DNA of 64,000 bases from Locusta migratoria (lineage: Eukaryota > Arthropoda > Insecta > Orthoptera > Acrididae). The stretch lies in contig CM048745.1 in NCBI GenBank assembly GCA_026315105.1, positions 539,352,758 to 539,416,757 of the forward strand. The letters are read 5' to 3'. The notes under the pieces were generated by a model that did no database searches, was not told where the DNA came from, and saw only the letters and a list, made by a program, of their open reading frames with translations. The position numbers and the translations under genes are program-made. Below are positions 10,615 through 21,945 of the stretch, piece after piece (within the stretch, counting starts at the first letter, position 1; each line of letters starts with the position of its first letter).

Positions 10615-10964
10615 GTTTACTTTCTCTAACAAAATGTCGGGTGACCGGGAATTATTTAATTAGACCGGACATACAGTCCGAGGGTGCAAGATTCGCACTG
10701 TTTGATGCATGCTGGAGCACAGCCCAGGCAAATTTGTCGATTTTCTCACGAACATGAACACGGAGGTGAGCATTGTCATGAAGCAGTCTAAGATCGTCAA
10801 CATCAATGTTCCGGCCTTTCTGACGAACGACACATCGCACGTTAAAGTTTTAATGTAGGCTTCAGCAGTCCCAGTGCACAGTAACGCATAGTCCAAAAAC
10901 TTTCCTAGCACACTGAACGAATTTTAATTTTCAGAATGATATTATTTTCTCTGCATCAGACTTT

Positions 10965-11115
10965 TCGCTGATATGGTACTTCCTGGCAGTTTAAAACTGG
11001 GTGTCGGAACCGGGATTCGAACTTGTCATCTTCGCTTGCCCGAGAAAGGCAACGGTCCCAGGTTCGAATTCCGGTCCGGCACACGGATCTAATCTGCCAG
11101 GAAGTTCCATTTTGA
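10965..11115. repeat. Short head-to-head tRNA-like inverted repeat
   Basis: The outer arms ACTTCCTGGCAG...CTGCCAGGAAGT enclose two opposed tRNA-like B-boxes, CCGGGATTCGAAC and GTTCGAATTCCGG, only about 40 bp apart. It looks like two 3' halves of one tRNA-headed SINE family joined in inverted orientation. It cannot encode a tRNA because neither half has an A-box. Confidence 0.65.
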
Positions 11116-11229
11116 ACCTTTTTTTGTACTCGGAAGCAGCATGTTTCCATTCCACAGAGGTATCCTTGACTTAGAATGTGTAGTGGTAAGCTTATGACTC
11201 GTCCATTCCGAACCTGTCAGGCAGCTGTT

Positions 11230-12085
11230 AGAGTAGACGGCGAATTAAGTTCATAGTTTAGGGTAGTTTCAGGGGTAAGACAAGGCTGGTGTTCATATTA
11301 TTCATGGATGATATGTTGAAAACAGTAGACTGACAGGGCGGAATTATAATAGGTGAAAACAAAATAAGCAGTCATGCATATGCAGATGACTTAGTTGTGA
11401 TGGTAAATCCAGTTGAAAGGTTGCAATCAGAGATGTAAGGTTTATGATATGAAGATATGCATCTCCAAAACAAAAGTAATATCTGTGGGAAAGAGATTTA
11501 AATAGACTGAGTGCCAAATAAGAGGAACAAAGTTAGAATAGGTAGATAGTTTCAAGTACCTAGGATGTATTTTGACACAAGATGGCAACACAGTGAAACA
11601 ACTTGAATCAAGATGTAGCGAAGCTAATACAATAAGTGCTCAGCTAAGATCTACTCTCTTCTGCAAGACTAAGTTAGCGGTACACCGTTCTATCTTTCGA
11701 CCAACTTCATTGTATCGGAATGAAAGCTAGGTGGACACAGGTTACCTTATTCATAAGTTTGAGGTTACAGATATGAAAGTAGAAAGAATGATTGCAGGTA
11801 GATAGGGACAACGGTAGGAGGGTGTCCATAATGAAGAAATTAAAAAAAAAAAAAACTTGAAATGAACACCATAGACGAAGCAATTAGAGAGAACAGGCTG
11901 AGATGTTGGGGTCATGTTACACGGATGGGAGAAGCAAGGTTACCTAATAGACTCATGAGCTCAGCAGCGGAGGGAAAGATGAGTCGAGATAGACCAAGAA
12001 GAAAGTCCTTAGATTCAGTGAAGAATGATCTTGAATTTAAAAGTATTACATTAGAAAAGACATCAATTTTATCGTTGAATAGGTG
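11230..12085 (+). pseudogene. Eroded LINE reverse transcriptase (RTE-like)
   Basis: Fragments in several frames resemble one RT. Around 11300 the DNA reads through FMDDML; around 11370 SSHAYADDLVVM contains the catalytic YADD; around 11530 FKYLGCILTQDGN is the thumb-side YLG motif. The C-terminal frame (11862-12086) gives AIRENRLRCWGHVTRM and GKMSRDRPRRKSLDSVKNDL. Many stops and frameshifts and an internal A run (11842-11855) show a long-dead copy. No 3' repeat tail or target duplication was identified. Confidence 0.75.
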
Positions 12086-12089
12086 ATCA

Positions 12090-13960
12090 TTGACGAATTT
12101 TATTAGGGGGACTAATGTTAAAAATCTCTTCACTCCCTTCTGTAGAAGAATGTTTGTTTGTCGCCATTTCATTGTTCACTTGGCTGTACCCTCTGCGACA
12201 CAATGAGTCTCTTGTAGTGTGCTTTAAATCTCCGTTTCGGAGGTTTTTGTGAGTTACAAAACCTTTTCTTCTTAAACCGTGGTTCTGAAATGCGATACAG
12301 CGGAATGCGCGTGCATCGGATTCTAAAGACTATCGATTATCTGTCGAATGTTTATTTATCCCATTTTCATGTTTATTCATGGCATTATCAATGAGGTGGG
12401 GAAATACTTTGTGCCCGCCTTCTGAAAAGAGAATTATCTAGTCAGGTAGTTTATATTTCAAAATGCTTGAAAAATATTTATCGTTTCTCATCAAGTCGTC
12501 TTCCATAAATGTTTCAAAATTTTCAGTTAAACTTAACGAAAAAAGAAAAACCGTTTAGCTATAAATGCGACCTTCACAGTGTCGTTTTCGGTACTTTTAG
12601 TTTCAGGATCTATTTACATATCAGTATCTGGTAAAATGTATATTGTGAGTAAAAGTCAACAACAATTAGCGAATTTTTTTTTTTTTTTTTTTTACTAATT
12701 CCCTTTCTGGTAGTCCTAAGGCACCTCTTCCTTATAGCACACGTTAAAAGCTGTGTGTGTATTGTATGATGTTGAACCTATCGTTAAATCAGACAACAAA
12801 TTGTTCATTAACACAGAAATTTGGTTTAATTATGGTCCAGATATTGATGTATATATTGTTAAATAAGAAACGGTGCATTAAACTGATTATGTGCGCAACG
12901 GATCTTTTAACTAAACAACTTTGGCAAGTCACCATATGAAACAGACACTGACTATACTCAAAAAATTTGACTTCGAGAAAGATATTGAAAAACCACAAAC
13001 AACTTTCTTAATGTTTGACTGCAAGAATTTTATGCAGATCAGTACCTGATTATCAAAATTCAATTAACTGCAGTGTTGCATAACAATCATTTACTATGGC
13101 ACAAATAACGAAATCTGTTCAAGAAGATTACAAAATAAATACTGCACTTTAAATCCACAAATTATCAAATGAAGGAAGTAGGTTAATCTTCTAACTACGT
13201 AAATGAAACAGGAAAGAAAGGTCAACTTTGTTACTTATTATTAATAATCACCATTACATTATCTACATAATACAACCTTTTATAATGACATTAAATGCAA
13301 TTACCTTCATTCCAACGGTGGTACAACGTTTTCATAGTAATAAAAATACAATATATATTCCAAATACAATCAAACCAACTTGCTGGCACAGCAGCCTCTG
13401 CTCTACATCGGAGCCATACACACAACTCAACCGCTCTCTAAGCGAGCTAAACCACAAGTGCTACTCTCTCTCTGCGCGAGCTACGATGCTATGCAATGCA
13501 TAATCTTTGCAAAGATGAAACTTCACAGACTAAAGTACACGTTTCGATACACACAGTAGAAGCAATATTATACATTTTCTTGCAAGCAAGTTACTTGACA
13601 CAAAACAGGAGGCACAATATTAGACATTTTCTTACAAAAAATTTTTATGGACACGTTTCAACGTTATTAAAAGTGTATCAGTATTGCTACGAGTGTGCTA
13701 AAAATTTTATTTTTTATAGACCAGACACACACACAAAATCAAATTCTACATTTTTAATTTTTTATTTATTTATTTTCTTTCTGGGCATAAAAAAAGTGAT
13801 GGACATTGCAAAATGAGCAATGGATGCATGAAGGAGCATTGGCTACGTCGTTGCTTTAGTTTGTTTTTCATACACAGATCTAAATCGGCTTATTCGAATT
13901 TGTTGACGATCTGTTGGTACTGTGGTTTCACATTTGAAATATCACGAGTCAAGTACATAG
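12090..13960. other. AT-rich stretch without recognisable genes
   Basis: It contains a poly-T run at about 12666-12692 and several short AT-driven open frames (for example 12757-12939, 13228-13503 and 13496-13816) with no domain resemblance and an amino-acid content expected of random AT-rich DNA. Confidence 0.4.
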
Positions 13961-14099
13961 TACATATTTGTTCTCTCAATGTCCAGCAAATACAACTCGT
14001 ATTAATAATTCTGACATTTCGTATGACACACAAAGCTCTATAACCCTATAACCGCATGTATAATTGATTACACTCCACACATTTCTAGCTTGGACATGA

Positions 14100-14101
<2 letters not shown>

Positions 14102-14162
<61 letters not shown>
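14102..14162. repeat. Poly-T tract
   Basis: About 61 consecutive T, one of two long homopolymers in the window (the other is at 27743). Length accuracy depends on the assembly. Confidence 0.95.
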
Positions 14163-14163
<1 letters not shown>

Positions 14164-14321
14164 TAATGTGTACAGATACTGTGATGATGACTATTAACGC
14201 GAGCCAATAATGATAATTAAGGTCATGTACGCAGCTGTGTAGCAGGTATAAAAGCGAAACCAAAAATAGAAAAAGTAACGAACAACAAGTTTTGGACAGT
14301 AACTGTGTGGTCGCGTATCGG

Positions 14322-14324
<3 letters not shown>

Positions 14325-14386
<62 letters not shown>
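14325..14386. repeat. (CT)n microsatellite
   Basis: About 31 CT units. Together with the poly-T tract this creates a 179-codon reverse open frame rich in Arg-Glu and Lys runs that is not a gene. Confidence 0.97.
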
Positions 14387-14389
<3 letters not shown>

Positions 14390-14461
14390 CGCCCCCCTCT
14401 CTCTTTCTCTGTCCACTGCTGTGTTCATTAACTCAGTTTCTGGTATGTCTTCAAAATAAAG

Positions 14462-14674
14462 TTGTTTAAATGTTTGTAAATCTAAGGTACATACTGTTGC
14501 GGTTATGAGTCCCAAAGCTTACAAACTATTTAAACTAACTTATACTAAGGACAACACACACAAACACACACACACACCTATGCCCGAGAGACGCCTTGAC
14601 CCTCCGACGGCGAGCAACCGCGTTCTCCGCAGTAAAGCGCCTTAAAGTGCTCGGCCACTCCACCACGGCTTGAG
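14462..14674 (-). mobile_element. tRNA-derived SINE, family B
   Basis: Reverse-strand copy from TTTAAATGTTTGTAAATCTA to CCACTCCACCACGGC, expanded by a CACACACA run at about 14556-14578. It carries the diagnostic GCGAGCAACCGCGTTCTCCG. Confidence 0.82.
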
Positions 14675-15021
14675 TCTATTCCTTATACACACTACGTTAA
14701 ATTACCTATAGCAAGTTTCAATGATTCAGAAAGACACATCCGATTTCACATGATTTTCTATAATCCTTATAAACGTCATATCCTCTGAAAATGTGTTCTG
14801 CAATAACATAACTTTGCAGGACTTGGGTGGAAGATTAGGAAACCGCCTGCAAAATATGTTAGGAATGGAATTCGTAGGAATTGAGTGATAAATTACAGGC
14901 ACACACACACAGATTATATATAGGAGGCGCGTCCAGAAAGTAAGTTCCGTTTGGTTATATAAAACGAACGGGTACAGATACAGAAAAAATATTGATTGTA
15001 AAAAAATCTACAACTGTTGAA

Positions 15022-15205
15022 CTACTTTTCTACATAGCTTCCGTAATTTTGTAGGCAATTGTCATAGCATGGAACAAGGTTTTGTGTGCCTTTTTCATAG
15101 AATGTTGTCGCCTGTGTATTCAACCATTTGGTAACATGTTCTTTCAGCTCGTCATCATCGTTGAAGTGTTGTCCACCAAGGACAGATTTTAGGTGTAAGA
15201 AGAGG
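15022..15205 (-). pseudogene. Mariner transposase C-terminal fragment, left arm
   Basis: Reading on the reverse strand: FLHLKSVLGGQHFNDDDELK, then WLNTQATTFYEKG, CYDNCLQNYGSYVEK and stop. This matches the mariner-family C-terminus that follows the third catalytic Asp. The catalytic triad is absent from this arm because the copy ends at the palindrome junction. Confidence 0.85.
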
Positions 15206-15522
15206 ATTACTGTCAAAAGATTTTTTTTCACGATAATGCCTGACCTCACACACCGAATGTGACCAAACAATTCTTACGGAAATTTCAATGGGACCTGTTT
15301 GATCATCCTCCATACTGATCGGACCTCTCTCCTAGCGACTTTCATCTCTTCTTACACCTAAAATCTGTCCTTGGTGGTCAACACTTCAACGATGATAAAG
15401 AGCTCTTACCACATGGTTGAATACACAGGCGGCAACCTTCTTTGAAGGATGCGTGCAAAAACTTCTGGCACGCTATGACAAGTGCCTACAAAATTTCGGC
15501 AGTTATGTGGAAAAGTAGTTTA
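15206..15522 (+). pseudogene. Mariner transposase C-terminal fragment, right arm
   Basis: The forward reading starts further upstream than the left arm: HDNA-stop-PHTPNV (second catalytic Asp region, Arg codon mutated to stop), then FDHPPY and DLSPSDFHLF (the third Asp region of the DD34D triad), and finally YDKCLQNFGSYVEK and stop. In-frame stops and frame changes near 15400-15450 make it inactive. The first catalytic Asp and the N-terminus are missing. Confidence 0.82.
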
Positions 15523-15856
15523 AGAGTTGTAGAATTTTGTGCAATAAAAATTTCTTCTGTATCTGTGTACAATTTCATTTTATTACTAAACGGAACTTAC
15601 TTTCTGGACGCGCCTCGTATGTTGTGTGTGTGTGTTAAACAATGACATGTATGAAAAACCTTCGTATCAGACATGAGCTTGTAATTTATTACTCAATTCC
15701 TAAGAATTCCATTTCAAACATATTTTGCAGGTGATTTCCTGATCTTTCACCCAAGTCCTGCAAAGTTATGTTATTGCAGAACACATTTTTCAGAGGATAA
15801 GACCATAAAGATTACATAAAAACGAAAGTGAAATAGAATGAGTGGCAGATAGGCTG

Positions 15857-16044
15857 TTCAAATGTTCAAATGTTTGTTAAGCTTATAGGACTTAACTACG
15901 GCGTCATCAGTCCCTAAACTTACAAACTACTTACGAACTAGGACGGCACAAATATCCATGCCGGAGGGGGGATTCGAACCCCCGACCGTAGAGGCCGTGC
16001 AGACCGTGACGAGCGCCTCAGTCCCCGCGGCCACCGCAGCCGAC
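15857..16044 (-). mobile_element. tRNA-derived SINE, family A
   Basis: Reverse-strand copy adjoining the palindrome. Head and tail are complete, with a few losses in the head (GACGAGCGCC). I could not define a clean target duplication. Confidence 0.85.
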
Positions 16045-16421
16045 AGGCGATAGACTGAGTGGGAAAAGGATAGGAAAAACCCGGGAACAATCGCTAGTTG
16101 TAATAGAGAACGGCAAGAAGATTTCTACCAAATACCATATGGTATTTGAAAGTGAATTTTCATTACTTTCCAGTCCTGATTATAGAAATCTGTGTTGGTT
16201 AATAGCGTATATTTCAAAGTACTTTAACTTGCTCCTTAATTTGAGGTCACTTGCTGGTTATTGAAATGTCGTTATTTAATAAGGTTAGAAAATACAATAT
16301 CGATAATATTTTTCAAAATTGCAGCACTTTTAAATTTCAGTGAAGTACTTGTTTACAGTACATTATGCTTTAACTTCAATTTTATTATTAGTTTCGAAAA
16401 TACCTTTCTTCGGATAAATTT

Positions 16422-16617
16422 GCCGGCCGCGGTGGTCGCGGGAACTGAGGCGCTTCAGTCACGGTCTGCACGGCCACTACGGTCGGGGGTTCGAATCCCC
16501 CCTCGGGCATGTATATTTGTGCCGTCCTTAGTTGTAGCTAGTTCATAAGTAGTTTGTAAGTTTAGGGACTGATGGCACCGTAGTTAAGTCCCATAGACTC
16601 TAGAAACATTTGGACAT
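16422..16617 (+). mobile_element. tRNA-derived SINE, family A
   Basis: Forward copy with the head CCGCGGTGGTCGCGGG, a divergent A-box, an intact B-box and the tail ACTGATGGCACCGTAGTTAA. A 12-bp perfect target duplication TCGGATAAATTT lies at 16410-16421 and 16617-16628. Confidence 0.9.
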
Positions 16618-16798
16618 CGGATAAATTTAGGTAACTTGAGAAGAAGACTGCAAAAGAAAAGTGAACGGTATATTTTAAAAATAGAATAGAAAAATATACT
16701 TAAGTGTCAATGACAGATAGGTGACTAGAGGAGTAGGTTTGAAGTTTTCCACTGCACCTAACAACGCTTTCTATTTCACGCTAGAGCAATTCACTAAT

Positions 16799-16866
16799 TG
16801 ATTAGATAGGAAGGAGACGGTCTCCTTTCCCGGCAACAAATCTTTGATACATGTGTACTATCGAGC
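16799..16866 (+). repeat. Outer inverted-repeat arm, pairs with 17582-17648
   Basis: The arm contains the self-complementary GGAGACGGTCTCC followed by CCCGGCAACAAATCT and TACTATCGAGCT. The partner at 17582-17648 reads the exact reverse, with a few differences. The two arms enclose the left arm of the 17198-17979 palindrome, so inverted repeats are nested here. Family unknown. Confidence 0.75.
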
Positions 16867-17266
16867 TGATTTTGTTTTCAGCGAGATGGTGAGATACTGC
16901 TTGGCATTTTCCACTTGTGCACTGAAAGCTATATTAAATTTTCCAATGCTGCCGAAATTCGCGTTTAGTGTTTTCATTGACGAGTTACGATTTTTAACTG
17001 AACAAATTAATCATCAGAAGTTCAGAAACGTAAAATGTATCCTGAATGTGACATAGCGGAATCTTATATTGAAATTGAAGGCAGCATTCCATTATTGTTT
17101 TATAATTTTTTTATAAAACAGATACAGTTACAGTTCAATAGCGCCGAAGATCGAATTACACACTCAAAATTAAAATGATTTCCAGTCCATGGTGTACAGC
17201 AATCAGTGAGAATAAATATTCCTTCAGTAAAAAACCGTCTTGATTGAAAATTATTTTATAATTAAT

Positions 17267-17297
17267 GACGCTTCGCCCTTTAGCAGGGCATCTTCAG
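17267..17297 (-). ncRNA. Hammerhead-like core, left arm (3' core mutated)
   Basis: Reverse strand: CTGAAGA (matches CUGANGA), then TGCCCTGCTAAAGGGC (folds as GCCCT/AGGGC), then GAAGCGTC. The GAAA that the fold needs is mutated to GAAG, and two bases are missing compared with the other arm. Confidence 0.5.
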
Positions 17298-17889
17298 ATT
17301 ATCTGCGTGACAGAATTTACACAAAATTACAAAGCGGAATTACAAAACGGGTATAATGGTACATGCGCTTATTTTGTGTTGAGAAGACTGTATAAATGGT
17401 AAACAAAGCTTACAATTACAGTTGGAACAAACTCGGTAAAGATGTGAGAAACATAGAACCGATTTTAAGATTACCTTAATAGAAACGGTGGTCTCTGGTG
17501 TAGACATTGATGTTTCTCTTCTTTTGAAGGTCAAAGTTTCAAAATGTCATCGCACTCGTATGAAGGGCATGAAAACAAAATGAGCTCGATAGTACTCCTG
17601 TATCAGATTTATTGCCGGGAAAGGAGACCGTCTCCTTTCTATCTAATCAATCACCAGAGACGACCGCTTCTATTAAGGTAATCTTTAAAATAGGTTTTAT
17701 GTTTCTCACATCTTTACCGAGTATGTTCCAACTTTAATTCGTTGTTACCCGATCGTTTGTAGGGCGACAAGGAAATCCATAAATTCCAGAAAAATAGAAA
17801 CTCCGCAAAACAACTTACGGTGTCACACCACGGAGAGCCGTTTGTAATTCCACCTTGTAATTTTGTGTAAATTCTGTCACTCAGATAAT

Positions 17890-17922
17890 CTAACAATGCC
17901 CTGCTAAAGGGCGAAACGCGTC
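17890..17922 (+). ncRNA. Hammerhead-like core, right arm (5' core mutated)
   Basis: Forward strand: CTAACAA (a mutated CTGAAGA), the same GCCCT/AGGGC helix, then GAAACGCGTC, which can form the minimal stem III (AC/GU) ending at a cleavable C. This arm retains the half that the left arm lost. The ancestral core inferred from both arms would satisfy the hammerhead consensus. Confidence 0.5.
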
Positions 17923-18299
17923 ATTAATTAACAAAATAATTTGCAATCAAGACGGTTTTTTACTGAAGGAATATTCAATCACAATGTTTTATTCGATTTA
18001 GGACGCTTCCTTCATGCTACAATTTATTTGATATTACACGTTTTTCGAAACTGAAGTAAGTCATATTCGTGATTTTCAAATTTTCTTTGTATTTCATGTT
18101 ATTCTCATTTTGATGTGTATTATTTATATACATAAAAATTAATTGCTATGAGCTAGTCTCGAATAAACTCAAAAATGGCGTACCAATTTTAAAGTCACAA
18201 GGGTGGTTTAGAAAAAAATAGGGAAAACCCAAAGGAACAGCTGAAAAATCGTAAAAAAACGAAATTGGTAATTATATAGGGGGCATCGCCATCTTCGAA

Positions 18300-18662
18300 T
18301 TAGATTCGTATTTTATGCGCAACCATACCGTTCATACGAGTGAAATTGTGAAACTTTGACCTTCAAAAGAAGAGAAACATAAGATTTCGTACGATGCGTG
18401 GTGGAGGTTACCTTATCCCAGACTTGACACCGTTTGACCAATCACCATGAAGTTGGCAGGTTCTGTAATTTTTTATATACGGGGAAAGGAGATGAAGAAC
18501 AGAGAGAGAGAGGTAATGGTAGAGGTAGGCGGATAGAGTAGAGAACCAAATACGACGAGGAGGAGGTGAGGACGAGGCACAGATAGACAAATAACAGGGG
18601 ATAGAAGACGGGCCAGCTGTTTATTTGAATACATGAATACCAGAGCAATGCCCCGTTGTAGA
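18300..18662 (+). repeat. Helitron-like element fragment
   Basis: It resembles the interior and 3' part of the element at 1010-1848: AACTTTGACCTTCAAAAGAA, a GATGCGTGGTGGAGG phrase, an AGAGAGAGA/GGAGGAGG purine stretch and a terminal GAGCAATGCCCCGTTG hairpin-like phrase. No CTAGT end remains. A 50-bp piece at about 17515-17565 matches 18333-18383 in inverted orientation. Confidence 0.45.
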
Positions 18663-18664
18663 TA

Positions 18665-19680
18665 CCTAATACAACGAGATGGGCATAGTGATTGGCAGAG
18701 AAATTAAGGAAAGCAGTGTAGGATGGACATCCAATTCCGATGTATGTTTATCAATTCCTAAGCATTGCTGGAAAAGCTGCACTTGCATATCCTGTTTAAC
18801 AACTTTTGAAGTTCTGAAGGCATTAAAGCGACGGAGAATCTGATGAAACTACCGAGATGGTGCTTTAATAAAAGTACTACCGGATAATTCGCGACGCTTC
18901 TATCATGTGAGGAGTGTCTTTGGTAGGCTATTTACTGAACCAACATTCGGTATCGGTTTGCATCATCATCGACGGTTCACGTCTGACTACTTGTTTCATT
19001 CTAAGAGAGACCCATCTGTATTTTCGTCGCTAGCGCCTATTTTTGTATTTTCATATGTGGTCTCTGATATCACAGTTCACTCAAGGGATCATACATCTTT
19101 TGTTCTTTTGTCTTCCAACAGAAACAAAATGTTCATCAGTTTCACTTTCCATCAAACTTTTGATTGATTTTCTAAATAACTTCATACCTCAGCCATTAAT
19201 AACCGGGGTGTTCTGAATTTATAACGGCTCCCCCACGTTACTCGTGACGTATAAGAAGATAGATGGTTTCATTGGACATTGTCGATGAAAGTTCGCGAGA
19301 TTAAAAGTGGACTTGATTGAATTTGTATTCATTCTTGCTGCTGATTACACCTAAGAGAACAGTGCTTACTCGCTATGGATGTCCGTAATGTACGGAGAAC
19401 TTTTTCCAATGGTACAGTCCTACAGCTTACTCCCGCGTGTATCCTCATTCCATTTCACAGTATGTGAGAATATATTCCGTATGAAGAGATGATGTGATAT
19501 ATCACAAAGGACAAGAAACTAGGAAACACTTATTAACGATCTATATAATTTTACGTGGCTGTAGAAATCCCATATATCATAATTAGCCCTAGAAAAAGGT
19601 GGCCCATACAAAAAAGTTTAAACACTAAATAATGATAAATCTGAAGCCATCCATATGTGTACTAAAACAGATTCATTCAA
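18665..19680. other. Unannotated stretch
   Basis: No repeat family or gene was recognised. The frame at 18907-19167 (86 codons) has no domain resemblance and no supported start context. Confidence 0.4.
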
Positions 19681-19684
19681 CTTC

Positions 19685-20290
19685 ATTGACACGATAAATG
19701 AGGGCTATAGAATCAACTACATTCGCAGGAATTGCAATTACGAATAATTTGAATTGGAAGCAAGACAAAGAAAATGTAGTGCGTAAGGCGACCCAGAGGC
19801 TGCGTTTCATTCGCAAGATACTTAGAAGATGCGTTAGTTTTACTACGCCTACGCTACACATGTCCGCCCTGTTGCTGTGCACTGTGGGGTCCACGCGTGG
19901 GACTAAGGGAGAATGTAGTTCAGAGGAGGGAAGCTCGTTTTGTATTATCGCGATGCAGGGGAGATTATGTCACGCAAATGATGCACGAATTGGGATGGAA
20001 AACATTAAAAGAAAGGCGTTATTCGTTGCGGCGAAGTCTATTTCGAAATTTCTTTCACTAATTTCCCCCTCCGAATTCTAACATAAATTATCTTGTTTGC
20101 ACACGCCTTCATAGCGAGACAAGTTCATCACAATAAGATAAGAAATATCAGATCGAAAACGGAATGATTCAAGTGTTCTATTTTACCGGGTGCTATTAGA
20201 GACTGGAATCGTAGAGAAATATTATGAATGCCTTTCGATAAACTGTTTGCCAGACACTTTAATCCGATTTGCAGAGTGAATACGTAATGT
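19685..20290 (+). pseudogene. LINE reverse transcriptase C-terminal remnant
   Basis: Readable phrases are GIAITNNLNWKQ (palm/thumb YLGV-ITNNL motif), VVRKATQRLRFIRKILRRC and MENIKRKALFVAAKSI. The same order recurs in the reverse-strand fragment at 45480-46570. It ends near GTAATGTAGATGTACTGG, a relic of the GTAGATGTAGATGTAG tail seen at 42268. Frameshifted throughout. Confidence 0.6.
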
Positions 20291-20294
20291 AGAT

Positions 20295-21148
20295 GTACTG
20301 GTTATGTGCAGTTTTCTTCTAGAGGTTGATTTTATGAGGGTATAGCATACTAGAAAGTCGTGAGCAGATCTGTTTGAAATGTAGCCATTTTATTGAGGAT
20401 TATTGCTGAGTGTTAGTCCGCTGCTTCAATTCTGTATATCTCCTCCAAGATCAGAATTTGAGCGGAAAGAAATGTCACAGTTCAAGGCAGTAGTCTCCAG
20501 CCTTAAAAAGTTAGATACGTCATTCCAGTTTCTCGAGTGAGGTGCTATTTTGCTCTTGAAATAACAGTGAGGTACTTCAGCATATACCTGCTCTGTGAAT
20601 ATTAAGTCTAAAAGTATTAATAAACCACTTTCTTTGATAATAGTCACAAAAATTTCCCTCAGTTGGTAGGGTACCTGTTATTTATTTCTTTTTCGCTGGT
20701 AATAGAAAGATTTCTATGTACTTCTTAATGGACTTACAGAGGTTAATGCTGCAATAATATTGCAACATTTCATTGAAGGAAAAAAAAAAGAAAGAAAGAA
20801 AAAAAGCGGCATGGAGCCATCTTGAGGTGTTTACCTACCAAACCTGCGTCACTCTTAGCTGATTTTTGGGTTACTTGAGAGATCTCCAAATAGATTTGTT
20901 GGTTCCAAACCCTACTTATATGTTTAATCCGTCGCTGTCAACTTTCGTTGGTTGTCGGATAATTAGCTGGTTTACTTCTATTTATAGTAACTCTCGGAAC
21001 ACTTTTAGTAACAACTTGACCACAGATCCATTCAAAATATAACAAATGGATTCACGTTTCATACGTGATCCAAACGAACTCCCGCAGGATTCGTTTCAAT
21101 ACCAATAAACTGCTCTGGCCAAGTTGTAACGTCAACTCCGCTTTGGAC
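20295..21148. other. Unannotated stretch
   Basis: An A-rich tract at 20781-20805 is the only notable feature; no gene is supported. Confidence 0.4.
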
Positions 21149-21149
21149 T

Positions 21150-21150
<1 letters not shown>

Positions 21151-21196
<46 letters not shown>
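21151..21196. repeat. (CA)n microsatellite
   Basis: About 23 CA units. Confidence 0.97.
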
Positions 21197-21198
<2 letters not shown>

Positions 21199-21945
21199 CA
21201 TAAACCAAAGAAACACATTCCTTAACTGAGATACTCTTTGCTGTTACACAGCAAATATTCCGAATACACAGCAAATATTCCGAATATCCTTTCGGAAAAA
21301 CCAAATTACAATTTCAAAGTACCAGCGTTACTACTTCCGACAAATCGTTGCAAACGTACGCAGTTGTCAGTATTACCAACCTAACTTACATTGGCTTCAA
21401 TCCTGACCGCGTAATAAAATTTCACTCTCCACAGCTATCCTTCTAAACAAAGAATAACTGCTTTTAAGTCTCTTCAAAATTATTCCTAATACTTTTTATA
21501 ACGAGAATTAATTATTCCCGACTCTTAAAAGGAGTTTAAACAGTTTGACTGATATTATTTTACACAATCACTATTCCGTAATGATCTGCCTATACAAGCT
21601 CATAGATCTAAGTCTCACTAGGAATACCCTCAAGCAACTAACTGTTAAAACTCTTAGGAACTAACATCACATATTGGAGATCTCCATCTTTCGCTTTACA
21701 ATAATTTTAATTTTATTTTCTTATCCATATTATTCCTAGTTCTTTGCTTGTAAATACGATCTCTTCTGTCAAGCAAGGCGTACCATACAACTTTTTCTTT
21801 TCCTTCAGTGCAGAAAATCTAGAACATATTACAAACAAAAATCATTGTAATTTTACCAATATTACATAAATTTATACTTTAATGGAAATTTCAAAAATAA
21901 TTTTCAATAAACATATTTACGTAATAAATTGAAACGTAACCGTTC

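Larger units (their letters stand above)
14923..15617. mobile_element. Fold-back mariner-like element
   Basis: Both ends are the same mariner 3' terminus, GAGGCGCGTCCAGAAAGTAA, facing inward and bordered by TA dinucleotides (14921-14922 and 15618-15619). Between them are two opposed C-terminal transposase pieces and no N-terminal DNA-binding region. The element therefore cannot make transposase but keeps two termini. Confidence 0.8.
14740..15832. repeat. Large palindrome enclosing two inverted mariner 3' ends
   Basis: Left arm 14740-15205 is complementary to right arm about 15347-15832. The match extends beyond the transposon termini on both sides: CTGAAAATGTGTTCTGC at about 14784 answers CAGAACACATTTTTCAG at about 15778. 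The flanking host DNA was therefore duplicated in inverted orientation along with the mariner fragment. The junction lies at about 15205/15206. Arms differ by point changes and small indels, so the event is not recent. Confidence 0.85.
17198..17979. repeat. Inverted repeat with hammerhead-like motif in each arm
   Basis: Left segments 17198-17345 and 17419-17499 are complementary to right segments 17832-17979 and 17652-17733; the centre (17500-17651) is unrelated insert. Each arm, read outward, holds CAGATAAT, a hammerhead-like core, then ATTAAT and CAATCAAGACGGTTTTTTAC. The UAAU/AUUA flanks can form stem I. Orientation and motif resemble inverted Penelope-like terminal repeats, but no coding sequence is left. 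Confidence 0.7.

Noticed and set aside
13976..14515. 179-codon reverse open reading frame
   Set aside because: Produced by the (CT)n and poly-T tracts (Arg-Glu and poly-Lys runs); no gene-like composition.
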